This document shows positions 25,441-38,320 of a DNA stretch of 64,000 nucleotides, piece after piece (position 1 is the first letter of the stretch; each line of letters starts with the position of its first letter). The translations under genes and the position numbers were made by a program. The notes beneath the pieces were generated by a model. The model saw only the letters and a list, made by a program, of their open reading frames with translations, made no database searches and was not told where the DNA came from. Origin of the DNA: Ptiloglossa arizonensis (Eukaryota; Arthropoda; Insecta; Hymenoptera; Colletidae); NCBI RefSeq assembly GCF_051014685.1, contig NW_027479284.1, positions 62,001 through 126,000 of the forward strand, given 5' to 3'.

Positions 25441-28363
25441 AGCAGAATTGCGAAAAATTTGTTGTCTTCTCAACCATTTCTTAGCTTCAAAGTCCCATAT
25501 CTCGCGAACGGATTGACCTAACCCAAAAATTCCTGCTGCGCCAGAAAGTAGAAACTCGCCCGATTACAACGGTATGTGTATTTTTTCCCTAGCCCATTCT
25601 GGTTAAGCGTTTGGAACAGCAGAATTGCGAAAAATTTGTTGTCTTCTCAACCATTTCTTAGCTTCAAAGTCCCATATCTCGCGAACGGATTGACCTAACC
25701 CAAAAATTCCTATTGCATCTGAAAGTAGGAACTCGCCCGATTACAACGGTATGTGTATTTTTTCCCTAGGCCATTCTGGTTAAGCGTTTGGAGCAGCAGA
25801 ATTGCGAAAAATTTTTTGCCTTGGCAACCATTTCTTGGCTTCAAACTCCCATATCTCGCGAACGGATTGACCTAATCCAAAAATTCCTGTTGCGTGTGAA
25901 TGTAGAAAATCGCCCGATTACAACGGTATGTGTATTTCTTCCCTATCCCATTCTGGTTAAGCGTTTGGAGCAGCAGAATTGCGAAAAATTTGTTGTCTTC
26001 TCAACCATTTCTTAGCTTCAAAGTCCCATATCTCGCGAACGGATTGACCAAACCCAAAAATTCCTGCTGCGCCAGAAAGTAGAAACTCGCCCGATTACAA
26101 CGGTATGTGTATTTTTTCCCTAGGACATTCTGGTTAAGCGTTTGGATCAGCAGAATTGCGAAAAATTGTGTGCCTTCTCAACCATTTCTTGGCTTCAAAT
26201 TCCCATATCTCGCGAACGGATTGACCTAACCCAAAAATTCCTGTTGCATCTGAAAGTAGAAACTCGCCCGATTACAACGGTAGGTGTATTTTTTCCCTAG
26301 GCCATTCTGGCTAAGCGCTTGGAGCAGCAGAAGTGCGAAAACTTTGTTCTCTTCTTAACCATTTCTTAGCTTCAAACTCCCATATCTCGCGAACGGATTG
26401 ACGTAACCCAAAAATTCCTATTGCATTTGAAAGTAGAAACTCGCCGGATTACAACGGTACGTGAATTTTTCCCTTAGGCCATTCTGGTTAAGCGATTGGA
26501 GCAGCAGAAGTGCGAAAAATTTATTGTCTTGTCAACCATTTCTTAGCTTCAAACTCCCATATCTCGCGAACGGATTGACCTAAGCCAAAAATTCCTGTTG
26601 CGTGTGAAAGTTGAAACTCGCCCGATTACAACGGTATGTGTATTTTTTCCCTAGCCCATTCTGGTTAAGCGTTTGGAGCAGCAGAATTGCGAAAAATTTT
26701 TTGTCTTCTCAACCATTTCTTAGCTTCAAAGTCCCATATCTCGCGAACGGATTGTCCTAACCCAAAAATTCCTGCTGCGCCAGAAAGTAGAAACTCGCCC
26801 GATTACAACGGTATGTGTATTTTTTCCCTAGCCCATTCTGGTTAAGCGTTTGGAACAGCAGAATTGCGAAAAATTTGTTGTCTTCTCAACCATTTCTTAG
26901 CTTCAAAGTCCCATATCTCGCGAACGGATTGACCTAACCCAAAAATTCCTATTGCATCTGAAAGTAGGAACTCGCCCGATTACAACGGTATGTGTATTTT
27001 TTCCCTAGGCCATTCTGGTTAAGCGTTTGGAGCAGCAGAATTGCGAAAAATTTTTTGCCTTGGCAACCATTTCTTGGCTTCAAACTCCCATATCTCGCGA
27101 ACGGATTGACCTAATCCAAAAATTCCTGCTGCGCCAGAAAGTAGAAACTCGCCCGATTACAACGGTATGTGTATTTTTTCCCTAGGACATTCTGGTTAAG
27201 CGTTTGGATCAGCAGAATTGCGAAAAATTGTGTGCCTTCTCAACCATTTCATGGCTTCAAATTCCCATATCTCGCGAACGGATTGACCTAACCCAAAAAT
27301 TCCTGTTGCATCTGAAAGTAGAAACTCGCCCGATTACAACGGTAGGTGTATTTTTTCCCTAGGCCATTCTGGTTAAGCGCTTGGAGCAGCAGAAGTGCGA
27401 AAACTTTGTTCTCTTCTTAACCATTTCTTAGCTTCAAACTCCCATATCTCGCGAACGGATTGACCTAACCCAAAAATTCCTGTTGCATCTGAAAGTAGAA
27501 ACTCGCCCGATTACAACGGTATGTGTATTTTTTCCATAGGACATTCTGGTTAAGCGTTTGGATCAGCAGAATTGCGAAAAATTGTATGCCTTCTCAACCA
27601 TATCTTGGCTTCAAATTCCCATATCTCGCGAACGGATTGACCTAACCCAAAAATTCCTGTTGCGTGTGAAAGTAGAAACTCGCCCGATTACAACGGTATT
27701 TGTATTTTTTCCCTAGCCCATTCTGGTTAAGCGTTTGGAGCAGCAGAATTGCGAAAAATTTGTTGTCTTCTCAACCATTTCTTAGCTTCAAAGTCCCATA
27801 TCTCGCGAACGGATTGACAAAACCCAAAAATTCCTGCTGCGCCAGAAAGTGGAAACTCGCCCGATTACAACGGTATTTGTATTTTTTCCCTAGGCCAATC
27901 TGGTTAACCGTTTGGAGAAGCAGAATTGCGAAAAATGTTTTGCCTTCTCAACCATTTCTTGGCTTCAAACTCCCATATCTCGCGAACGGATTAACCTAAC
28001 CCAAAAATTCCTATTGCATCTGAAAGTAGAAACTCGCCCGATTACAACGGTAGGTGTATTTTTTCCCTAGGCCATTCTGGTTAAGCGCTTGGAGCAGCAG
28101 AAGTGCGAAAACTTTGTTCTCTTCTTAACCATTTCTTAGCTTCAAACTCCCATATCTCGCGAACGGATTGACCTAACCCAAAAATTCCTGTTGCGTGTGA
28201 AAGTAGAAACTCGCCCGATTACAACGGTATGTGTATTTTTTCCCTAGCCCATTCTGGTTAAGCGTTTGGAACAGCAGAATTGCGAAAAATTTGTTGTCTT
28301 CTCAACCATTTCTTAGCTTCAAAGTCCCATATCTCGCGAACGGATTGACCTAACCCAAAAATT
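25133..28363. repeat. Copy of the 3.0-6.2 kb block; nearest relative of 35.6-38.2 kb
   Basis: The alignment to 3,010-6,240 is at 125 monomers and to 35.6-38.2 kb at exactly 10,443 bp (59 monomers). TTTCATGGCTTC at 27,247 is shared with 37,690 and 29,017 but not with the 5.1 kb copy, so the last three are more closely related. A private change is ATTGTCCTAACC at about 26,752. Confidence 0.82.
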
Positions 28364-30133
28364 CCTGTTGCGTGTGAAAGTTGAAACTCGCCCGATTACA
28401 ACGGTATGTGTATTTTTTCCCTAGCCCATTCTGGTTAAGCGTTTGGAGCAGCAGAATTGCGAAAAATTTTTTGTCTTCTCAACCATTTCTTAGCTTCAAA
28501 GTCCCATATCTCGCGAACGGATTGACCTAACCCAAAAATTCCTGCTGCGCCAGAAAGTAGAAACTCGCCCGATTACAACGGTATGTGTATTTTTTCCCTA
28601 GCCCATTCTGGTTAAGCGTTTGGAACAGCAGAATTGCGAAAAATTTGTTGTCTTCTCAACCATTTCTTAGCTTCAAAGTCCCATATCTCGCGAACGGATT
28701 GACCTAACCCAAAAATTCCTATTGCATCTGAAAGTAGGAACTCGCCCGATTACAACGGTATGTGTATTTTTTCCCTAGGCCATTCTGGTTAAGCGTTTGG
28801 AGCAGCAGAATTGCGAAAAATTTTTTGCCTTGGCAACCATTTCTTGGCTTCAAACTCCCATATCTCGCGAACGGATTGACCTAATCCAAAAATTCCTGCT
28901 GCGCCAGAAAGTAGAAACTCGCCCGATTACAACGGTATGTGTATTTTTTCCCTAGGACATTCTGGTTAAGCGTTTGGATCAGCAGAATTGCGAAAAATTG
29001 TGTGCCTTCTCAACCATTTCATGGCTTCAAATTCCCATATCTCGCGAACGGATTGACCTAACCCAAAAATTCCTGTTGCATCTGAAAGTAGAAACTCGCC
29101 CGATTACAACGGTAGGTGTATTTTTTCCCTAGGCCATTCTGGTTAAGCGCTTGGAGCAGCAGAAGTGCGAAAACTTTGTTCTCTTCTTAACCATTTCTTA
29201 GCTTCAAACTCCCATATCTCGCGAACGGATTGACCTAACCCAAAAATTCCTGTTGCATCTGAAAGTAGAAACTCGCCCGATTACAACGGTATGTGTATTT
29301 TTTCCATAGGACATTCTGGTTAAGCGTTTGGATCAGCAGAATTGCGAAAAATTGTATGCCTTCTCAACCATATCTTGGCTTCAAATTCCCATATCTCGCG
29401 AACGGATTGACCTAACCCAAAAATTCCTGTTGCGTGTGAAAGTAGAAACTCGCCCGATTACAACGGTATTTGTATTTTTTCCCTAGCCCATTCTGGTTAA
29501 GCGTTTGGAGCAGCAGAATTGCGAAAAATTTGTTGTCTTCTCAACCATTTCTTAGCTTCAAAGTCCCATATCTCGCGAACGGATTGACAAAACCCAAAAA
29601 TTCCTGCTGCGCCAGAAAGTGGAAACTCGCCCGATTACAACGGTATTTGTATTTTTTCCCTAGGCCAATCTGGTTAACCGTTTGGAGAAGCAGAATTGCG
29701 AAAAATGTTTTGCCTTCTCAACCATTTCTTGGCTTCAAACTCCCATATCTCGCGAACGGATTAACCTAACCCAAAAATTCCTATTGCATCTGAAAGTAGA
29801 AACTCGCCCGATTACAACGGTAGGTATATTTTTTCCCTAGGCCATTCTGGTTAAGCGCTTGGAGCAGCAGAAGTGCGAAAACTTTGTTCTCTTCTTAACC
29901 ATTTCTTAGCTTCAAACTCCCATATCTCGCGAACGGATTGATCTAACCCAAAAATTCCTGTTGCGTGTGAAAGTAGAAACTCGCCCGATTACAACGGTAT
30001 GTGTATTTTTTCCCTAGCCAATTCTGGTTAAGCGTTTGGAACAGCAGAATTGCGAAAAATTTGTTGTCTTCTCAACCATTTCTTAGCTTCAAAGTCCCAT
30101 ATCTCGCGAACGGATTGACCTAACCCAAAAATT
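26590..30133. repeat. 10-monomer tandem duplication (1,770 bp)
   Basis: About 26,590-28,350 recurs at 28,360-30,120. Paired markers are TTTCATGG (27,247 and 29,017), CATATCTTGG (about 27,600 and 29,370), and the GGTATTTG monomers with CCAATCTGGTTAACC. The copies join in a hybrid monomer at 28,355-28,366. Private changes in the second copy are GGTAGGTATATT (29,820), ATTGATCTAACC (about 29,938) and TAGCCAATTC (about 30,016). Confidence 0.85.
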
Positions 30134-32570
30134 CCTATTGCATCTGAAAGTAGGAACTCGCCCGATTACAACGGTATGTGTATTTTTTCCCTAGGACATT
30201 CTGGTTAAGCGTTTGGATCAGCAGAATTGCGAAAAATTGTATGCCTTCTCAACCATTTCTTGGCTTCAAATTCCCATATCTCGCGAACGGATTGACCTAA
30301 CCCAAAAATTCCTGTTGCTTGTGAAAGTAGAAACTCGCCCGATTACAACGGTATGTGTATTTTTTCCCTAGCCCATTCTGGTTAAGCGTTTGGAGCAGCA
30401 GAATTGCGAAAAATGTTTTGCCTTCTCAACCATTTCTTGGCTTCAAACTCCCATATCTCGCGAACGGATTAACCTAACCCAAAAATTCCTATTGCATCTG
30501 AAAGTAGAAACTCGCCCGATTACAACGGTAGGTGTATTTTTTCCCTAGGCCATTCTGGTTAAGCGTTTGGAGCAGTAGAAGTGCGAAAACTTTGTTCTCT
30601 TCTTAACCATTTCTTAGCTTCAAACTCCCATATCTCGCGAACGGATTGACCTAACGCAAAAATTCCTATTGCATCTGAAAGTAGAAACTCGCCCGATTAC
30701 AACGGTAGGTGTATTTTTTCCCTAGGCCATTCTGGTTAAGCGTTTGGAGCAGTAGAAGTGCGAAAACTTTGTTCTCTTCTCAACCATTTCTTAGCTTCAA
30801 ACTCCCATATCTCGCGAACGGATTGACGTAACCCAAAAATTCCTATTGCATTTGAAAGTAGAAACTCGCCCGATTACAACGGTACGTGAATTTTTCCCTT
30901 AGGCCATTCTGGTTAAGCGATTGGAGCAGCAGAAGTGCGAAAAATTTATTGTCTTGTCAACCATTTCTTAGCTTCAAACTCCCATATCTCGCGAACGGAT
31001 TGACCTAAGCCAAAAATTCCTGTTGCGTGTGAAAGTTGAAACTCGCCCGATTACAACGGTATGTGTATTTTTTCCCTAGCTCATTCTGGTTAAGCGTTTG
31101 GAGCAGCAGAATTGCGAAAAATTTGTTGTCTTCTCAACCATTTCTTAGCTTCAAAGTCCCATATCTCGCGAACGGATTGACCAAACCCAAAAATTCCTGC
31201 TGCGCCAGAAAGTAGAAACTCGCCCGATTACAACGGTATGTGTATTTTTTCCCTAGGACATTCTGGTTAAGCGTTTGGATCAGCAGAATTGCGAAAAATT
31301 GTGTGCCTTCTCAACCATTTCTTGGCTTCAAATTCCCATATCTCGCGAACGGATTGACCTAACCCAAAAATTCCTGTTGCATCTGAAAGTAGAAACTCGC
31401 CCGATTTCAACGGTAGGTGTATTTTTTCCCTAGGCCATTCTGGCTAAGCGCTTGGAGCAGCAGAAGTGCGAAAACTTTGTTCTCTTCTTAACCATTTCTT
31501 AGCTTCAAACTCCCATATCTCGCGAACGGATTGACGTAACCCAAAAATTCCTATTGCATTTGAAAGTAGAAACTCGCCGGATTACAACGGTACGTGAATT
31601 TTTCCCTTAGGCCATTCTGGTTAAGCGATTGGAGCAGCAGAAGTGCGAAAAATTTATTGTCTTGTCAACCATTTCTTAGCTTCAAACTCCCATATCTCGC
31701 GAACGGATTGACCTAAGCCAAAAATTCCTGTTGCGTGTGAAAGTTGAAACTCGCCCGATTACAACGGTATGTGTATTTTTTCCCTAGCCCATTCTGGTTA
31801 AGCGTTTGGAGCAGCAGAATTGCGAAAAATTTGTTGTCTTCTCAACCATTTCTTAGCTTCAAAGTCCCATATCTCGCGAACGGATTGACCTAACCCAAAA
31901 ATTCCTGCTGCGCCAGAAAGTAGAAACTCGCCCGATTACAACGGTATGTGTATTTTTTCCCTAGCCCATTCTGGTTAAGCGTTTGGAACAGCAGAATTGC
32001 GAAAAATTTGTTGTCTTCTCAACCATTTCTTAGCTTCAAAGTCCCATATCTCGCGAACGGATTGACCTAACCCAAAAATTCCTATTGCATCTGAAAGTAG
32101 GAACTCGCCCGATTACAACGGTATGTGTATTTTTTCCCTAGGCCATTCTGGTTAAGCGTTTGGAGCAGCAGAATTGCGAAAAATTTGTTGCCTTGGCAAC
32201 CATTTCTTGGCTTCAAACTCCCATATCTCGCGAACGGATTGACCTAATCCAAAAATTCCTGCTGCGCCAGAAAGTAGAAACTCGCCCGATTACAACGGTA
32301 TGTGTATTTTTTCCCTAGGACATTCTGGTTAAGCGTTTGGATCAGCAGAATTGCGAAAAATTGTGTGCCTTCTCAACCATTTCTTGGCTTCAAATTCCCA
32401 TATCTCGCGAACGGATTGACCTAACCCAAAAATTCCTGTTGCATCTGAAAGTAGAAACTCGCCCGATTACAACGGTAGGTGTATTTTTTCCCTAGGCCAT
32501 TCTGGTTAAGCGCTTGGAGCAGCAGAAGTGCGAAAACTTTGTTCTCTTCTTAACCATTTCTTAGCTTCAA
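30133..32570. repeat. Recombinant segment: end of the 6 kb block joined to a copy of 24.4-25.9 kb
   Basis: 30,133-30,683 continues the match to 6,240-6,790. At about 30,775 the array switches inside the shared TTCTCTTCT to a copy of 24,403-25,880 (offset 6,372 bp, 36 monomers), which runs to about 32,250. It then continues as a copy of 27,117-27,430 (29 monomers). Confidence 0.78.
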
Positions 32571-34690
32571 AGTCCCATATCTCGCGAACGGATTGACAAA
32601 ACCCAAAAATTCCTGCTGCGCCAGAAAGTGGAAACTCGCCCGATTACAACGGTATTTGTATTTTTTCCCTAGGCCAATCTGGTTAACCGTTTGGAGAAGC
32701 AGAATTGCGAAAAATGTTTTGCCTTCTCAACCATTTCTTGGCTTCAAACTCCCATATCTCGCGAACGGATTAACCTAACCCAAAAATTCCTATTGCATCT
32801 GAAAGTAGAAACTCGCCCGATTACAACGGTAGGTGTATTTTTTCCCTAGGCCATTCTGGTTAAGCGCTTGGAGCAGCAGAAGTGCGAAAACTTTGTTCTC
32901 TTCTTAACCATTTCTTAGCTTCAAACTCCCATATCTCGCGAACGGATTGACCTAACCCAAAAATTCCTGTTGCGTGTGAAAGTAGAAACTCGCCCGATTA
33001 CAACGGTATGTGTATTTTTTCCCTAGCCCATTCTGGTTAAGCGTTTGGAACAGCAGAATTGCGAAAAATTTGTTGTCTTCTCAACCATTTCTTAGCTTCA
33101 AAGTCCCATATCTCGCGAACGGATTGACCTAACCCAAAAATTCCTATTGCATCTGAAAGTAGGAACTCGCCCGATTACAACGGTATGTGTATTTTTTCCC
33201 TAGGACATTCTGGTTAAGCGTTTGGATCAGCAGAATTGCGAAAAATTGTATGCCTTCTCAACCATTTCTTGGCTTCAAATTCCCATATCTCGCGAACGGA
33301 TTGACCTAACCCAAAAATTCCTGTTGCTTGTGAAAGTAGAAACTCGCCCGATTACAACGGTATCTGTATTTTTTCCCTAGCCCATTCTGGTTAAGCGTTT
33401 GGAGCAGCAGAATTGCGAAAAATGTTTTGCCTTCTCAACCATTTCTTGGCTTCAAACTCCCATATCTCGCGAACGGATTAACCTAACCCAAAAATTCCTA
33501 TTGCATCTGAAAGTAGAAACTCGCCCGATTACAACGGTAGGTGTATTTTTTCCCTAGGCCATTCTGGTTAAGCGTTTGGAGCAGTAGAAGTGCGAAAACT
33601 TTGTTCTCTTCTTAACCATTTCTTAGCTTCAAACTCCCATATCTCGCGAACGGATTGACCTAACGCAAAAATTCCTATTGCATCTGAAAGTAGAAACTCG
33701 CCCGATTACAACGGTAGGTGTATTTTTTCCCTAGGCCATTCTGGTTAAGCGTTTGGAGCAGTAGAAGTGCGAAAACTTTGTTCTCTTCTTAACCATTTCT
33801 TAGCTTCAAACTCCCATATCTCGCGAACGGATTGACCTAACCCAAAAATTCCTATTGCATCTGAAAGTAGAAACTCGCCCGATTACAACGGTATGTGTAT
33901 TTTTTGCCTAGGCCTTTCTGGTTAAGCGTTTGAGTCAGCAGAATTGCGAAAAATTGTATGCCTTCTCAACCATTTCTTGGCTTCAAATTCCTGTATCTCG
34001 CGAACGGATTGACCTAACCCAAAAATTCCTGTTGCGTGTGAAAGTAGAAACTCGCCCGATTACAACGGTAGGTGTATTTTTTCCCTAGGCCATTCTGGTT
34101 AAGCGTTTAGAGCAGCAGAAGTGCGAAAACTTTGTTCTCTTCTTAACCATTTCTTAGCTTCAAACTCCCATATCTCGCGAACGGATTGACCTAACCCAAA
34201 AATTCCTGTTGCGTGTGAAAGTAGAAACTCGCCCGATTACAACGGTATGTGTATTTTTTCCCTAGCCCATTCTGGTTAAGCGTTTGGAACAGCAGAATTG
34301 CGAAAAATTTGTTGTCTTCTCAACCATTTCTTAGCTTCAAAGTCCCATATCTCGCGAACGGATTGACCAAACCCAAAAATTCCTGCTGCGCCAGAAGGTA
34401 GAAACTCGCCCGATTACAACGGTATGTGTATTTTTTCCCTAGGCCATTCTGGTTAAGCGTTTGGAGCAGCAGAATTGCGAAAAATGTTTTGCCTTCTCAA
34501 CCATTTCTTGGCTTCAAACTCCCATATCTCGCGAACGGATTGACCTAACCCAAAAATTCCTGCTGCGCCAGAAAGTAGAAACTCGCCCGATTACAACGGT
34601 ATGTGTATTTTTTCCCTAGGCCTTTCTGGTTAAGCGTTTGGGTCTGCAGAATTGCGAAAAATTTTTTGCCTTCTCAACCATTTCTTGGCT
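32570..34690. repeat. Shuffled copy of 5.7-7.9 kb
   Basis: 32,593 matches 5,691 at 152 monomers minus 2 bp. After about 33,710 the offset grows by one monomer, and near 34,067 it is 151, so single monomers have been gained and lost inside the copy. Markers in order are GTTGCTTGTG (33,327), CTAACGCAAAAA (about 33,662), GCCTAGGCCTTT (33,906), CCTGTATCTCG (about 33,990), GTTTAGAGCAG (about 34,105) and GGGTCTGCAG (about 34,639). Relative to 29.5 kb, two monomers are missing at about 32,570. Confidence 0.75.
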
Positions 34691-37600
34691 TCAAACACCC
34701 ATATCTCGCGAACGGATTGACCTAACCCAAAAATTCCTGTTGCGTGTGAAAGTAGAAAATCGCCCGATTACAACGGTATCTGTATTTTTTCCCTAGCCCA
34801 TTCTGGTTAAGCGTTTGGAGCAGCAGAATTGCGAAAAATTTGTTGTTTTCTCAACCATTTCTTAGCTTCAAAGTCCCATATCTCGCGAACGGATTGACCA
34901 AACCCAAAAATTCCTGCTGCGCCAGAAAGTAGAAACTCGCCCGATTACAACGGTATGTGTATTTTTTCCCTAGCCCATTCTGGTTGAGCGTTTGGAGCAG
35001 CAGAATTGCGAAAAATTTGTTGTCTTCTCAACCATTTCTTAGCTTCAAAGTCCCATATCTCGCGAACGGATTGAACAAACCCAAAAATTCCTGCTGCGCC
35101 AGAAAGTAGAAACTCGCCCGATTACAACGGTATGCGTATTTTTTCCCTAGCCCATTCCGGTTAAGCGTTTGGAGCAGCAGAATTGCGAAAAATTTGTTGC
35201 CTTCTCAACCATTTCTTAGCTTCAAAGTCCCATATCTCGCGAACGGATTGACCTAACCCAAAAATTCCTGTTGCATCTGAAAGTAGAAGCTCGCCGGATT
35301 ACAACGGTATGTGTATTTTTTCCCTAGCCCATGCTGGTTAAGCGTTTGGAGCAGCAGAATTGCGAAAAATTTGTTGCCTTCTCAACCATTTCTTAGCCTC
35401 AAAGTCCCATATCTCGCGAACGGATTGACAAAACCCAAAAATTCCTGCTGCTTCTGAAAGTAGAAACTCGCCCGATTACAACGGTATGCGTATTTTTTCC
35501 CTAGGCCATTCTGGTTAAGCGTTTGGAGCAGCAGAATTGCGAAAAATTTCTTCTCTTCTCAACCATTTCTTAGCTTCAAACTCCCATATCTCGCGAACGG
35601 ATTGACGTAACCCAAAAATTCCTATTGCATTTGAAAGTAGAAACTCGCCCGATTACAACGGTACGTGAATTTTTCCCTTAGGCCATTCTGGTTAAGCGAT
35701 TGGAGCAGCAGAAGTGCGAAAAATTTATTGTCTTGTCAACCATTTCTTAGCTTCAAACTCCCATATCTCGCGAACGGATTGACCTAAGTCAAAAATTCCT
35801 GTTGCGTGTGAAAGTTGAAACTCGCCCGATTACAACGGTATGTGTATTTTTTCCCTAGCCCATTCTGGTTAAGCGTTTGGAGCAGCAGAATTGCGAAAAA
35901 TTTTTTGTCTTCTCAACCATTTCTTAGCTTCAAAGTCCCATATCTCGCGAACGGATTGACCTAACCCAAAAATTCCTGCTGCGCCAGAAAGTAGAAACTC
36001 GCCCGATTACAACGGTATGTGTATTTTTTCCCTAGCCCATTCTGGTTAAGCGTTTGGAACAGCAGAATTGCGAAAAATTTGTTGTCTTCTCAACCATTTC
36101 TTAGCTTCAAAGTCCCATATCTCGCGAACGGATTGACCTAACCCAAAAATTCCTATTGCATCTGAAAGTAGGAACTCGCCCGATTACAACGGTATGTGTA
36201 TTTTTTCCCTAGGCCATTCTGGTTAAGCGTTTGGAGCAGCAGAATTGCGAAAAATTTTTTGCCTTGGCAACCATTTCTTGGCTTCAAACTCCCATATCTC
36301 GCGAACGGATTGACCTAATCCAAAAATTCCTGTTGCGTGTGAATGTAGAAAATCGCCCGATTACAACGGTATGTGTATTTCTTCCCTATCCCATTCTGGT
36401 TAAGCGTTTGGAGCAGCAGAATTGCGAAAAATTTGTTGTCTTCTCAACCATTTCTTAGCTTCAAAGTCCCATATCTCGCGAACGGATTGACCAAACCCAA
36501 AAATTCCTGCTGCGCCAGAAAGTAGAAACTCGCCCGATTACAACGGTATGTGTATTTTTTCCCTAGGACATTCTGGTTAAGCGTTTGGATCAGCAGAATT
36601 GCGAAAAATTGTGTGCCTTCTCAACCATTTCTTGGCTTCAAATTCCCATATCTCGCGAACGGATTGACCTAACCCAAAAATTCCTGTTGCATCTGAAAGT
36701 AGAAACTCGCCCGATTACAACGGTAGGTGTATTTTTTCCCTAGGCCATTCTGGCTAAGCGCTTGGAGCAGCAGAAGTGCGAAAACTTTGTTCTCTTCTTA
36801 ACCATTTCTTAGCTTCAAACTCCCATATCTCGCGAACGGATTGACGTAACCCAAAAATTCCTATTGCATTTGAAAGTAGAAACTCGCCGGATTACAACGG
36901 TACGTGAATTTTTCCCTTAGGCCATTCTGGTTAAGCGATTGGAGCAGCAGAAGTGCGAAAAATTTATTGTCTTGTCAACCATTTCTTAGCTTCAAACTCC
37001 CATATCTCGCGAACGGATTGACCTAAGCCAAAAATTCCTGTTGCGTGTGAAAGTTGAAACTCGCCCGATTACAACGGTATGTGTATTTTTTCCCTAGCCC
37101 ATTCTGGTTAAGCGTTTGGAGCAGCAGAATTGCGAAAAATTTTTTGTCTTCTCAACCATTTCTTAGCTTCAAAGTCCCATATCTCGCGAACGGATTGACC
37201 TAACCCAAAAATTCCTGCTGCGCCAGAAAGTAGAAACTCGCCCGATTACAACGGTATGTGTATTTTTTCCCTAGCCCATTCTGGTTAAGCGTTTGGAACA
37301 GCAGAATTGCGAAAAATTTGTTGTCTTCTCAACCATTTCTTAGCTTCAAAGTCCCATATCTCGCGAACGGATTGACCTAACCCAAAAATTCCTATTGCAT
37401 CTGAAAGTAGGAACTCGCCCGATTACAACGGTATGTGTATTTTTTCCCTAGGCCATTCTGGTTAAGCGTTTGGAGCAGCAGAATTGCGAAAAATTTTTTG
37501 CCTTGGCAACCATTTCTTGGCTTCAAACTCCCATATCTCGCGAACGGATTGACCTAATCCAAAAATTCCTGCTGCGCCAGAAAGTAGAAACTCGCCCGAT

Positions 37601-38200
37601 TACAACGGTATGTGTATTTTTTCCCTAGGACATTCTGGTTAAGCGTTTGGATCAGCAGAATTGCGAAAAATTGTGTGCCTTCTCAACCATTTCATGGCTT
37701 CAAATTCCCATATCTCGCGAACGGATTGACCTAACCCAAAAATTCCTGTTGCATCTGAAAGTAGAAACTCGCCCGATTACAACGGTAGGTGTATTTTTTC
37801 CCTAGGCCATTCTGGTTAAGCGCTTGGAGCAGCAGAAGTGCGAAAACTTTGTTCTCTTCTTAACCATTTCTTAGCTTCAAACTCCCATATCTCGCGAACG
37901 GATTGACCTAACCCAAAAATTCCTGTTGCATCTGAAAGTAGAAACTCGCCCGATTACAACGGTATGTGTATTTTTTCCATAGGACATTCTGGTTAAGCGT
38001 TTGGATCAGCAGAATTGCGAAAAATTGTATGCCTTCTCAACCATATCTTGGCTTCAAATTCCCATATCTCGCGAACGGATTGACCTAACCCAAAAATTCC
38101 TGTTGCGTGTGAAAGTAGAAACTCGCCCGATTACAACGGTATTTGTATTTTTTCCCTAGCCCATTCTGGTTAAGCGTTTGGAGCAGCAGAATTGCGAAAA
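34690..38200. repeat. Copy of 1.9-5.6 kb, one monomer shorter
   Basis: AAACACCC at 34,694 matches 1,951 at 185 monomers minus 2; GAACAAACC at 35,073 matches 2,507 at 184 monomers minus 2. The GGATCATCAG monomer of 2.25 kb is therefore missing. The match continues to CATATCTTGG at about 38,043 and breaks at 38,201, where a replacement patch begins. Confidence 0.82.
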
Positions 38201-38320
38201 CTTTGTTCTCTTCTTAACCATTTCTTAGCTTCAAACTCCCATATCTCGCGAACGGATTGACCTAACCCAAAAATTACTGTTGCGTGTGAAAGTAGAAACT
38301 CGCCCGATTACAACGGTATG
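38201..38320. repeat. Equal-length replacement patch (gene-conversion-like)
   Basis: Against the sister block 10,443 bp upstream, the sequence matches on both sides without any shift in spacing. Between 38,201 and 38,320 it instead carries a different monomer type (ACTTTGTTCTCTTCTTAACC ... GTTGCGTGTG ... TATGTG), like 28,115-28,230. One private base, A at 38,276 (AAATTACTG), is in neither parent. Confidence 0.8.
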
